In this document: in pieces, positions 51,091 through 59,422 of the stretch
Numbering within the stretch: the stretch's first letter is position 1
Layout of the letters: each line of letters begins with the position of its first letter
From: Blattabacterium cuenoti
GTDB taxonomy: Bacteria > Bacteroidota > Bacteroidia > Flavobacteriales > Blattabacteriaceae
Reading direction: 5' to 3'
DNA length: 64,000 nt
Assembly (NCBI RefSeq): GCF_014251815.1
Contig: NZ_CP059202.1
Coordinates: 434,001-498,000, forward strand
The notes under the pieces: generated by a model
The model's input: the letters and a program-made list of their open reading frames with translations, nothing else
The model's database searches: none
Told to the model about the DNA's origin: nothing
Translations under genes and position numbers: made by a program

Positions 51091-52662
51091 ATGAAAATAA
51101 ATGTTGGATTTTCGGTTTTAATGGGGGTTATGATTGGAATTATTACATGTTATTTTTTTGGAAAAAAAACTATATTAAAAAAATATATTCAATTATTAGA
51201 AAAAGCTAACTTTCAAGCAAAAAAAATTATAAAAAATGCAGAAAAAGAAGGAGAATCTATAAAAAAAAAGAAGATCCTTCAAGCAAAAGATAAATTTACA
51301 GAACTTAAATCTAAACATGAAAAAGATGTTTATTTAAGAGAACAAAAAATAATTGATATAGAAAATAAAACAAGAGAAAAAGAAAATAGATTATCGAAAG
51401 AAATAGAAATTTATTTTAAAAAAAATAACCGTTTAGAAGCACAAATACATGATTACGAAAAAAAATATAAAATTCTTAAAAAAAAACAAGAAGAATTTGA
51501 ATATATGCATATTCAACAAGTAGAATTACTTGAAAAAATATCCAATTATTCTTCTGAAGAAGCTAAAAACGAATTAATTGAAATTCTTAAAGGAGAAGCC
51601 AAAGTAAAAGCACAAACCCATATACAAAATATTATAGAAGAATCACAATTGACCGCAAAAATGGAGGCTAAAAAAATTGTTATTCAAGCTATTCAAAGAA
51701 TTGGAACAGAACAAGCCGTTGAAAATGCTGTATCCGTTTTTAATATAGAATCAGATGATGTTAAAGGTCGTATAATTGGACGGGAAGGAAGAAATATAAG
51801 AGCCTTGGAAAAAGCAACTGGAGTAGAAATTATTGTAGATGATACTCCAGAAGCAATTCTTTTATCTTGTTTTAATCCTATACGAAGAGAAATAGCTAGA
51901 TTAGCTCTTCATAAATTAGTTATAGACGGACGAATACATCCAGCTAGAATCGAAGAAATAGTGTCAAAAACAGAAAAACAAATTGAAGAAGAAATAATAG
52001 AGGTAGGAAAAAAAAACATTATAGATTTAGGGATTCATGGAATACATCCAGAATTGATCAGAATGGTAGGAAGAATGAAATATCGTTCCTCTTATGGACA
52101 AAATCTTTTACAACATTCTCGTGAAGTAGCCCATTTATCAGGAATATTAGCTTCTGAATTAGGATTAAACTCTAAATTAGCAAAACGTGCTGGATTATTA
52201 CATGATATAGGAAAAGTCCCTGAAAATGAATCTGAACTTCCTCATGCAATTCTAGGAATGCAATGGGCAGAAAAATACGGAGAAAATATAGAAGTTTGTA
52301 ATGCGATCGGATCACATCATGATGAAATAGAAATGAAAGTATTAATATCGCCCATAGTACAAGTTTCAGATTCTATTAGTGGAGCTCGTCCTGGAGTAAG
52401 AAGAAATTCTTTTGAATCTTATTCAAAAAGGTTAAAAAATTTGGAAGATATAGCGTTAAGTTTTGATGGAGTCAACAAAGCTTTCGCTATACAAGCAGGA
52501 AGAGAATTACGTGTATTAGTTGAAAGCGATAGAATTGATGATAAAAAGGCTTTTCAATTATCTTGTGATATAACAGAAAAAATAAAAAACGAAATGACTT
52601 ATCCTGGTCAAATTAAAGTAACAGTGATTAGAGAAACTAGAGCTGTACAAATAGCTAGATAA
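51091..52662 (+). CDS. rny: Ribonuclease Y
   Basis: The 523-residue endoribonuclease starts mRNA decay at the inner membrane. Order: one N-terminal membrane helix (about 4-24), a long Glu/Lys-rich coiled coil (25-190), and a KH domain ([21 protein letters not shown]). The HD domain follows, with LLHDIGK near 371 and SHHDE, whose His/Asp pair binds metal. An in-frame GTG at 51085 is an alternative start; ATG 51091 begins the membrane helix directly. Confidence 0.95.
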   Translation: MKINVGFSVLMGVMIGIITCYFFGKKTILKKYIQLLEKANFQAKKIIKNAEKEGESIKKKKILQAKDKFTELKSKHEKDVYLREQKIIDIENKTREKENRLSKEIEIYFKKNNRLEAQIHDYEKKYKILKKKQEEFEYMHIQQVELLEKISNYSSEEAKNELIEILKGEAKVKAQTHIQNIIEESQLTAKMEAKKIVIQAIQRIGTEQAVENAVSVFNIESDDVKGRIIGREGRNIRALEKATGVEIIVDDTPEAILLSCFNPIRREIARLALHKLVIDGRIHPARIEEIVSKTEKQIEEEIIEVGKKNIIDLGIHGIHPELIRMVGRMKYRSSYGQNLLQHSREVAHLSGILASELGLNSKLAKRAGLLHDIGKVPENESELPHAILGMQWAEKYGENIEVCNAIGSHHDEIEMKVLISPIVQVSDSISGARPGVRRNSFESYSKRLKNLEDIALSFDGVNKAFAIQAGRELRVLVESDRIDDKKAFQLSCDITEKIKNEMTYPGQIKVTVIRETRAVQIAR

Positions 52663-52675
52663 AATAATAAAAACT

Positions 52676-53650
52676 ATGAAAGACTCTCCTATTACTTATT
52701 TTATTAATAAATATTTTCTTCATTTTAACGCTTTGACTTTATCAAAAGCAGCTAAGGCATATAAATATCATATTCAGAATAATGGAAAAATGATGATCAC
52801 ATTGGCGGGAGCGATGAGTACTGCAGAAATAGGAAAAATATTATCCGAAATGATACGAAGAAATCAAGTCCATATTATTTCTTGTACAGGAGCTAATTTA
52901 GAAGAAGATATATTAAATTTAATAGCTCATTCTTATTATAAAAAAATTCCTCATTATAGAGATTTAACTCCTGATGATGAAAAAAATTTTTTAAAAAAAG
53001 GTTATTATAGGGTAACAGATACCTGCATACCAGAAGATGAAGCTTTTAAAGAATTACAAAAACATATGTTAAAAGTATGGATGAGAGCTAAAGAAAAATC
53101 AAAACGTTATTTTCCTCATGAATACATTTATCAACTATTATTAGAAAATATTTTAAATCCTTATTATAACATAGACCCAAAAGACAGTTGGGTATTAGCT
53201 GCAGCAAAAAAAAATATCCCTATAATAGTTCCAGGATGGGAAGATAGTACAATAGGAAACATTTTTGCTTCTTTTTGTATAAAAAAAATATTTCAACCTA
53301 TTCTTGTAAAAAATGGAATAGAATATATGATGTATTTAGCGAAATGGTATCAAAAAGAATCAATCAAACATAAAATAGGTTTTTTCCAAATTGGAGGTGG
53401 AATCTCAGGTGATTTTCCTATTTGTGTAGTTCCTATGTTATCTCAAGATATAGGATTTCATCCTACTCCATTTTGGTCTTATTTTTGTCAAATTTCTGAT
53501 TCAACAACTAGTTATGGATCTTATTCCGGGGCTATTCCTAATGAAAAAATAACTTGGGGGAAACTAGATAAAGATACCCCAAAATTCATCATTGAGTCAG
53601 ATGCAACTATAGTTGCTCCACTTATCTTCGCGTATGTGTTAAATATGTAA
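52676..53650 (+). CDS. Deoxyhypusine-synthase-like protein
   Basis: The 324-residue protein has the deoxyhypusine synthase fold: NNGKMMITLAGAMSTAEIGKIL near the start, ISCTGANLEED, PIIVPGWEDSTIGN and a C-terminal GGGISGDFPICVVPML (about 239-254). The catalytic lysine of true eIF5A-modifying enzymes (in GGGxxKHH) is absent; ISGDF occupies that place, as in other bacterial homologues. Bacteria lack eIF5A, so the reaction is unknown; a polyamine or NAD-linked transfer is possible. It lies 13 bp after rny and 32 bp before lpd. Confidence 0.85.
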   Translation: MKDSPITYFINKYFLHFNALTLSKAAKAYKYHIQNNGKMMITLAGAMSTAEIGKILSEMIRRNQVHIISCTGANLEEDILNLIAHSYYKKIPHYRDLTPDDEKNFLKKGYYRVTDTCIPEDEAFKELQKHMLKVWMRAKEKSKRYFPHEYIYQLLLENILNPYYNIDPKDSWVLAAAKKNIPIIVPGWEDSTIGNIFASFCIKKIFQPILVKNGIEYMMYLAKWYQKESIKHKIGFFQIGGGISGDFPICVVPMLSQDIGFHPTPFWSYFCQISDSTTSYGSYSGAIPNEKITWGKLDKDTPKFIIESDATIVAPLIFAYVLNM

Positions 53651-53682
53651 TGTTATGTAACTTTATGTAAAATATTTTTGTA

Positions 53683-55104
53683 ATGAATAATTTATATGAT
53701 CTCGTAGTTATTGGTTCTGGACCAGGAGGATATGTTTCAGCAATTAGGGCAAGTCAATTAGGCCTTCGTACTGCCATTATAGAAAAATATCAAGAATTAG
53801 GTGGAACATGTTTAAATGTAGGTTGTATTCCTTCTAAATCTCTTCTAGATTCTTCAAAATATTTTTTTTTAGCTAAAAATAATTATCATTCACATGGTAT
53901 TTTTTTTGAAAAATTATTTTTTGATTTCAAAAAAATAATGGATAGGAAAAATGAAGTTGTAAGAAATATAAATAATGGAATAAAATATTTAATGAAAAAA
54001 AACAAAATTGATTTATATCAAGGGATAGGTTCATTTAAAACAGAAAACATTCTGGATCTAACAGATAGTGAATCGTTGCAAAAAAAAGAAGAAATACAAT
54101 TTAAATATTGTATAATATCCACAGGATCTAAACCTTTATGTTTCCCTTACTTGAATTTTGATATAAAAAATAGAATTATTTCTTCCACAGAAGCTGTTCA
54201 TTTAAAAGAAATTCCAAAAAAATTAATAATCATTGGAGGGGGAATAATTGGATTAGAGTTAGGTTCTATTTTTAATAGATTAGGAAGTAAAATTATTATT
54301 ATAGAAACTATGGATAAAATCATATCAAATATGGACGATTCCTTGAGTAAAGAAATGCAAAAAATATTAGAAAAATCTTCCATACAAATAGAAACCTCAT
54401 TATCTGTTACCAATATTTTAAAAGAAAATCATGAAGAAATATCTGTTGTTGCAAAGTATCATGATGGAAAAAAAATTAAACTAACAGGAAATTATTGTTT
54501 ATTATCAATAGGAAGAATTCCGTATACAAAATATCTAGGTTTAGAAAACATAAGAATTGAAACAAGTAAAAAAGGATTTATACTTGTAAATGATGATCTA
54601 CAAACTTCTATTGACAACATATATGCTATAGGAGATGTTGTAGGAGGAAAAATGTTGGCTCATAAAGCTGAAGAAGAGGGACTATATGCAGTAGAACATA
54701 TAGTAGGACAAAAACCAAGTAAATTAAATTATGATTTAATCCCATCAGTAATTTATACTTATCCTGAAGTAGCCAGTGTTGGACAATCAGAAAATGAAGT
54801 TCAAAAAAATAAAATAGCCTATAACATAGGAATTGTTCCTATGAAAATATTAGGACGAGCTCGTACAAGTGGCTGCACAGATGGTTTTCTAAAAATGATT
54901 TCTCACAAAAATACAGATGAAATATTAGGGGTTCATATCATTGGAGATCATGCAGCAGACATGATTATGGAAGCATCTGTCGCTATGGAATTTAGATCTT
55001 CTTCAGAGGATATTTATAGAATATGTCACCCCCATCCTACTCTCAGCGAAGCATTCAAAGAAGCAGCTCAACTAAATTTTGAAAATCGCTCCATACATAC
55101 ATAA
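53683..55104 (+). CDS. lpd: Dihydrolipoamide dehydrogenase
   Basis: The 473-residue flavoprotein reoxidises the lipoyl arms of 2-oxo-acid dehydrogenases and of the glycine cleavage system (GcvT is at 9016). The FAD fingerprint GSGPGGY is at 11-17, the redox cysteines are Cys43 and Cys48 in GGTCLNVGCIPSK, IIGGGIIGLELGS is the NAD site and HPHPTLSEAFKEAA carries the catalytic His-Glu. It lies 32 bp after the deoxyhypusine-synthase-like gene. Confidence 0.96.
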   Translation: MNNLYDLVVIGSGPGGYVSAIRASQLGLRTAIIEKYQELGGTCLNVGCIPSKSLLDSSKYFFLAKNNYHSHGIFFEKLFFDFKKIMDRKNEVVRNINNGIKYLMKKNKIDLYQGIGSFKTENILDLTDSESLQKKEEIQFKYCIISTGSKPLCFPYLNFDIKNRIISSTEAVHLKEIPKKLIIIGGGIIGLELGSIFNRLGSKIIIIETMDKIISNMDDSLSKEMQKILEKSSIQIETSLSVTNILKENHEEISVVAKYHDGKKIKLTGNYCLLSIGRIPYTKYLGLENIRIETSKKGFILVNDDLQTSIDNIYAIGDVVGGKMLAHKAEEEGLYAVEHIVGQKPSKLNYDLIPSVIYTYPEVASVGQSENEVQKNKIAYNIGIVPMKILGRARTSGCTDGFLKMISHKNTDEILGVHIIGDHAADMIMEASVAMEFRSSSEDIYRICHPHPTLSEAFKEAAQLNFENRSIHT

Positions 55105-55111
55105 ATATATG

Positions 55112-55801
55112 TTAATTCCAACAAATAGTTTTTTTTCCTATTTTTTTTAAAAAACTGTTAGTTTTTTCAAAGTGTTTTGATCCAAAAAACCCCATATGAA
55201 CGGAAAAAGGGGAAGGATGTGAAGTTTTTAAAATATAGTGATGCTGATGAGAATTAATTAAAGGTATTTTTTTCTGAGCATATTTTCCCCACAAAAGAAA
55301 AACAATATTTTTTTTTCGATTAGAAATAGTTTGTATTATTTGATCTGTAAAAAATTCCCATCCTATATTTTTATGAGATAAAGGGCAGTTTTTTCTAACT
55401 GTTAATATTGAATTTAATAATAACACTCCTTGTTTAGCCCAACGAATTAAAGATCCACTAACTGGATATAAATTTTTTTTCAAATTCAAACAATTATTTA
55501 CTTCTATAAATATGTTTTTCAATGAAGGAGGAAAAGAAACTCCATGTGATACAGAAAAACAAAGACCATCAGCTTGATTCTCTTTGTGGTAAGGATCTTG
55601 TCCTATAATAACTACTTTTAACTTTTGAAAAGAACAATATTTTAAACAAGAAAGTATATTCTCTTGTTTAGGAAAACAAACAAAATTATTATATTCAATT
55701 TTTATAATTTTTAATAATTTTATAAAATAAGGTTTACGATATTCTTGATTTAAAAATAAATTCCAATGAAAATTGACATCTGATTTCCCTGTTTCTTCCA
55801 T
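55112..55801 (-). CDS. ung: Uracil-DNA glycosylase
   Basis: The 229-residue family 1 enzyme removes uracil arising from cytosine deamination. The water-activating loop GQDPYH is at 67-72 (Asp69) and the DNA-intercalation loop HPSPFSVHMGF near 194 carries the catalytic His. FLLWGKYAQKK is also typical. It converges on lpd with a 7-bp gap. It is part of the repair set with MutS, RecG and UvrD. Confidence 0.95.
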   Translation of the reverse strand: MEETGKSDVNFHWNLFLNQEYRKPYFIKLLKIIKIEYNNFVCFPKQENILSCLKYCSFQKLKVVIIGQDPYHKENQADGLCFSVSHGVSFPPSLKNIFIEVNNCLNLKKNLYPVSGSLIRWAKQGVLLLNSILTVRKNCPLSHKNIGWEFFTDQIIQTISNRKKNIVFLLWGKYAQKKIPLINSHQHHYILKTSHPSPFSVHMGFFGSKHFEKTNSFLKKIGKKTICWN

Positions 55802-55826
55802 TATGGATGTATGACATTATAAATTT

Positions 55827-56165
55827 TTAATTAAACCCCTCGTGCAGAAAATTCTTTTTTTTAATAAGTTCCTTTTTATTTTCATAATTATCTTGATCTT
55901 GTACACAACATTGAACTGGACAAATCATCATACATTGTGGCTCATCATAAAATCCTACACATTCAGTACATTTTTCTGGGACAATAAAATATATATCTTT
56001 TTTTTTGGGTTCGTAAAATATAGTAGGATCCGATATTTCATTCTTCTTCAAAGAAGTACCATCTGACATTCTCCATTTTTTTCCTCCTTCATAAATAGCT
56101 TGATTAGGACACTCAGGTTCACAAGCTCCACAGTTTATACATTTTTCTGTAATTTTTATAGACAT
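55827..56165 (-). CDS. Ferredoxin with two [4Fe-4S] sites
   Basis: This 112-residue protein has CINCGACEPECP (Cys9, 12, 15, 19) and a second motif CTECVGFYDEPQCMMICP, in which the extra loop between cysteines marks the Allochromatium-type ferredoxins. A 40-residue insert between the motifs (GGKKWRMSDGTSLKKNEISD) is usual in Bacteroidota. It is divergent from the acyl-CoA reductase gene, with 36 bp between, so an electron-transfer link is possible but not shown. Confidence 0.9.
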   Translation of the reverse strand: MSIKITEKCINCGACEPECPNQAIYEGGKKWRMSDGTSLKKNEISDPTIFYEPKKKDIYFIVPEKCTECVGFYDEPQCMMICPVQCCVQDQDNYENKKELIKKKNFLHEGFN

Positions 56166-56178
56166 GAAAATAAAAATA

Positions 56179-56224
56179 ATGATTAAAACTTTTGATAAAA
56201 AATGATTAAAACTTTTGATAAAAT
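56179..56224. repeat. Tandem duplication of 23 bp at the start of the acyl-CoA reductase gene
   Basis: The unit beginning ATGATTAAAACTTTTGATAA occurs at 56179-56201 and again at 56202-56224, differing at one base at the end. The second copy is the start of the gene. The first copy encodes MIKTFDKK then TGA, and that TGA overlaps the real ATG. Confidence 0.9.
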
Positions 56225-57248
56225 AGGATCTTTTTTAAGAGAAGTTAATGAATTTTATGTACATAAAAAGTGTTTATCTAAATATTCCCAAAAGTTTTTT
56301 TCTTCTTTTCAAAAAACTATCAATAAAGTAACTACTACAAATGATTGGTTTAGAATGGAAGATTTATTGATAACATTTAGTCAATGGAGCAAAAATCTTA
56401 AAAAAGAAAAATTAGAATATTGGATGAGTAAATATTCTATTACAAAAAAAAAAACTAAAAAAATTCTTGTTATTATGCCCGGAAATGTTCCTATGATAGG
56501 ATTACATGATTTTTTGTGTGTTATTTTATCAGGGCACAAAATCATAATTAAATTGTCTGAAGAAGATAATTTGTTACTTCCATTTTTGTGTAATATGATG
56601 ATATATGAAAAACCTATGTTAAAAAATAAAATAAAGTTTACAAAAAATATTTTTCATGAAAAATTTGATTGTGTAATAGCTACTGGAAATAATAATACAG
56701 CTCGTTATTTTGAATATTATTTTAGAAAATTTCCTGTTTTACTTAGAAAAAGTAGAAGCTCTATAGCTGTATTACAAGGAAATGAAACTGAAGAAGAATT
56801 AATTTCTTTAAATAAAGACATGTTAACTTATTCAGGAAGAGGATGTCGGAATGTAGGAAAAATATTTATACCTTATAATTACAACCTTAATTTGATATTA
56901 AAAAAATCATTTATATCTGAATATATTACAAAAAACTATAAGTATACAGATAACTATAAATATTATTCATCTATCTATACTATGAATAAAATATCTTTTC
57001 AAAAAAATCATTTTCTTATTTTCAAAGAAGAAAATAATTTTTATAATCCAATATCTGTAGTTTATTATGAATTTTATAATGATTTAAATCAGTTAAAAAA
57101 AACAATTTTAAATTTAAAAAATAAGAATAATCTACAATGTATAGTCTCTAAAAACTTTTTAGAAAAAGAAATCCTTTTTGGAAAAACACAATATCCAAAA
57201 TTAGAAGACTATGCAGATGAAATCGATACAATTCAATTTTTAAATTGA
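56202..57248 (+). CDS. Acyl-CoA reductase (LuxC-like family)
   Basis: The 348-residue protein matches the Bacteroidota acyl-CoA reductase family related to LuxC and aldehyde dehydrogenases. Seen are IMPGNVPMIGLHDFLCVILSG near 92, a cofactor-loop IATGNNNTARYFEYYF near 164, and YSGRGCRNVGKIFIP near 205, where the Cys is the likely thioester-forming residue. It would reduce a fatty acyl-CoA or related thioester to an aldehyde; the physiological product is unknown. It starts in a 23-bp tandem duplication and its last 9 bp overlap convergent ribD. Confidence 0.82.
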   Translation: MIKTFDKIGSFLREVNEFYVHKKCLSKYSQKFFSSFQKTINKVTTTNDWFRMEDLLITFSQWSKNLKKEKLEYWMSKYSITKKKTKKILVIMPGNVPMIGLHDFLCVILSGHKIIIKLSEEDNLLLPFLCNMMIYEKPMLKNKIKFTKNIFHEKFDCVIATGNNNTARYFEYYFRKFPVLLRKSRSSIAVLQGNETEEELISLNKDMLTYSGRGCRNVGKIFIPYNYNLNLILKKSFISEYITKNYKYTDNYKYYSSIYTMNKISFQKNHFLIFKEENNFYNPISVVYYEFYNDLNQLKKTILNLKNKNNLQCIVSKNFLEKEILFGKTQYPKLEDYADEIDTIQFLN

Positions 57249-58268
57249 CAATTTCATAATAAGTTGATCTTTATTTAGATTCATTTTTTTTGATACAATT
57301 CCTTCTATTTTGGGGGCTTTTAGTCCGCTTTTTAATACAATATCGCATACGAAAATACGACATTCATCCCAAATATTTTCTTTTATAAAGTTTTCTAAGG
57401 TTTTTTTTCCTCCTTCCACTATCAAAGATAATATTTTCTTTTTATACAAAAAATTCAATATTTGATTTATTATTTTTTCTTCAAAAGAAATTTGAACATA
57501 TTCTATATTCTCTTGGTTTTCCTTATTTTTTTCTGTAAACACAATAGTATATTGGGTCCCATCTAAAATGAAATGAGAATTGGAAATACTCAATTTTCGA
57601 TCAATAAAAATTCTAACAGGATTTTTTCCGAACCATTTTCTAACATTTAACTTAGGATTATCATTTAATACAGTTTTTCTTCCTACTAAAATTCCATCTT
57701 CTTCAGATCTCCATTTATGATTTAATTGCCTAGCATATATTCCACTGATCCAGTGTCCTTTATTATTTTCTGAATGAATAAAACCATCATTACTTTCTGC
57801 CCATTTTAATATAATATAAGGACGTTTTTTTTCATGAAAAGTAAAAAATCGCTTATTTAAAATACGACATTGATCTATCAAAACATTTTCTATAACTTCA
57901 ACTCCATATTTTCTTAATTTTTTTATTCCTAATCCTTTCACTTTATCACAAGGATCTTGTATTCCCACTACTACTTTTGGTATATTGTTTCTAATAATTA
58001 AATCAACACAAGGTGGTGTTTCTCCAAAATGAACACATGGTTCCAGTGTAACATATAGAGTAGAATCAAAAAATAAATATTTATTTTTTACATTATTAAT
58101 AGCTAAAAATTCAGCATGATATATTTCTTTTTTGTAATGCCATCCTTCCGATAAAACGATCCCATTTCTTTCTATCACACAACCTACCATAGGATTTGGA
58201 GATGTAAACCCTAACCCGTTTTTAGCCAGTTGTATGGCTCTTTCCATAAAAATTTCTTTATATTTCAT
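57240..58268 (-). CDS. ribD: Riboflavin biosynthesis bifunctional deaminase/reductase RibD
   Basis: The 342-residue enzyme deaminates and then reduces the pyrimidine intermediate of riboflavin synthesis. The N-terminal deaminase domain has the zinc ligands His51 (HAEFLA), Cys78 and Cys87 (EPCVHFGETPPC). The C-terminal reductase domain starts near 145 (RPYIILKWAESNDGF) and includes VEGGKKTLENFI. The start overlaps the aroE stop by 11 bp; an internal ATG at 58247 is an alternative. Confidence 0.94.
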   Translation of the reverse strand: MKYKEIFMERAIQLAKNGLGFTSPNPMVGCVIERNGIVLSEGWHYKKEIYHAEFLAINNVKNKYLFFDSTLYVTLEPCVHFGETPPCVDLIIRNNIPKVVVGIQDPCDKVKGLGIKKLRKYGVEVIENVLIDQCRILNKRFFTFHEKKRPYIILKWAESNDGFIHSENNKGHWISGIYARQLNHKWRSEEDGILVGRKTVLNDNPKLNVRKWFGKNPVRIFIDRKLSISNSHFILDGTQYTIVFTEKNKENQENIEYVQISFEEKIINQILNFLYKKKILSLIVEGGKKTLENFIKENIWDECRIFVCDIVLKSGLKAPKIEGIVSKKMNLNKDQLIMKLSI

Positions 58269-59028
58269 GAATTTTATTTATCCATATATTCCAAGATTCC
58301 TCAGCTTGAATATATAACATTTCTAATCCATTTCTGATTAAAGCTCCATTTTTTTCTGCTTTTTTTAAAAATAGAGTTTTATTGGGATTATAAACGAGAT
58401 CATAAAAATAATGTTGGGAAGAAATATATTGATATGGTAAAGATGGACATGAATTTATATTAGGATATGTTCCTATAGGAGTACAATTAATAATAATTTT
58501 GTACTCTTTCAATAAATTTTTATTGATGTCTTCATAAACTAAAAAACCCATATTTTTTTTTCTTGAAACATATTGATGTGAAATTTGTAATTTGGTTAAA
58601 ACAAATGAAATCGTTTTAGAAACACCTCCAGTTCCCAAAATTAACGCTTTTAAATTTTTTTTATTTGTCAATTTTTTTAGATCTTCTTTAAAAGAATGTT
58701 CAAAACCTAAAACATCTGTATTAAAACCAATTTTGCGTTTTTTATTAATTTTTACCACATTCACAGATCCTATAGATTTTGCTTCAGGCATGACTTTATT
58801 TAAAAAAGGAATAACACTTGTTTTGTATGGAATAGTTACATTACATCCTTTCAAATAAGGATTTTGAAATATAAACAATATGTTTTCTATTTTTGGAATA
58901 TCAAAAATTTTATAATCTGCATTAGCAATAAATTCTTTTTTAAATTTTTTTAAAAAAAACCTTCTTGAAAAAGAATATTTAATATCTTTTCCTATCAAAC
59001 CATAAATTCTTGTTTTTTTATGTATCAT
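58258..59028 (-). CDS. aroE: Shikimate dehydrogenase
   Basis: The 256-residue enzyme reduces 3-dehydroshikimate with NADPH. Shikimate-binding residues are in SFSRRFF near the start, GCNVTIPYK (catalytic Lys near 68) and NTDVLGF (Asp near 103). The nucleotide loop is LGTGGVSKTISFVL. It feeds AroC (13238). It lies 15 bp downstream of rpsU. Confidence 0.93.
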   Translation of the reverse strand: MIHKKTRIYGLIGKDIKYSFSRRFFLKKFKKEFIANADYKIFDIPKIENILFIFQNPYLKGCNVTIPYKTSVIPFLNKVMPEAKSIGSVNVVKINKKRKIGFNTDVLGFEHSFKEDLKKLTNKKNLKALILGTGGVSKTISFVLTKLQISHQYVSRKKNMGFLVYEDINKNLLKEYKIIINCTPIGTYPNINSCPSLPYQYISSQHYFYDLVYNPNKTLFLKKAEKNGALIRNGLEMLYIQAEESWNIWINKIHEI

Positions 59029-59043
59029 AAAATAAAAGAAAGT

Positions 59044-59241
59044 CTATTCTTCTTTTTTCAATTTCATACGTTCTCTATATTTCGCCCTTAATATTTCATT
59101 TCTTCTCCCTTCAGATGGTTTGATATATTGTTGCTTTTCTCTAAATTCTTTTAAAATGCGAGTTTTGTCAAATTTTTTTTTACATTTTTTTAAAGCTTTA
59201 TCAATTGATTCTCCTTCTCTAACAATAGTAATTAAGATCAT
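59044..59241 (-). CDS. rpsU: 30S ribosomal protein bS21
   Basis: The 65-residue basic protein shows the family pattern: REGESIDKALKKCKKKFDKT, then FREKQQYIKPSEGRRNEILRAK. It binds the 30S platform near the anti-Shine-Dalgarno end of 16S rRNA. It lies 35 bp downstream of tRNA-Val(GAC) on the same strand. Confidence 0.95.
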   Translation of the reverse strand: MILITIVREGESIDKALKKCKKKFDKTRILKEFREKQQYIKPSEGRRNEILRAKYRERMKLKKEE

Positions 59242-59276
59242 AAAAAACTTAATAAATAATTATGTATTATATTATA

Positions 59277-59352
59277 TGGACATTATCGGATTTGAACCGA
59301 TGTCCTCTACTCTGTCAAAGTAGCGCTCTAAACCTATCTGAGCTAAATGTCC
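59277..59352 (-). tRNA. tRNA-Val (anticodon GAC)
   Basis: The 76-nt cloverleaf has acceptor GGACATT pairing fully with AATGTCC, stem CTACT/AGTAG and loop TTGACAG giving GAC, with discriminator A. With tRNA-Val(TAC) at 15221 it covers all Val codons. Confidence 0.93.
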
Positions 59353-59422
59353 TTCAAAATCAACAAAATTAAGTATTTTTTGTGATAACTATAACGGATT
59401 ATAAATAATTTACACTTCTTTT

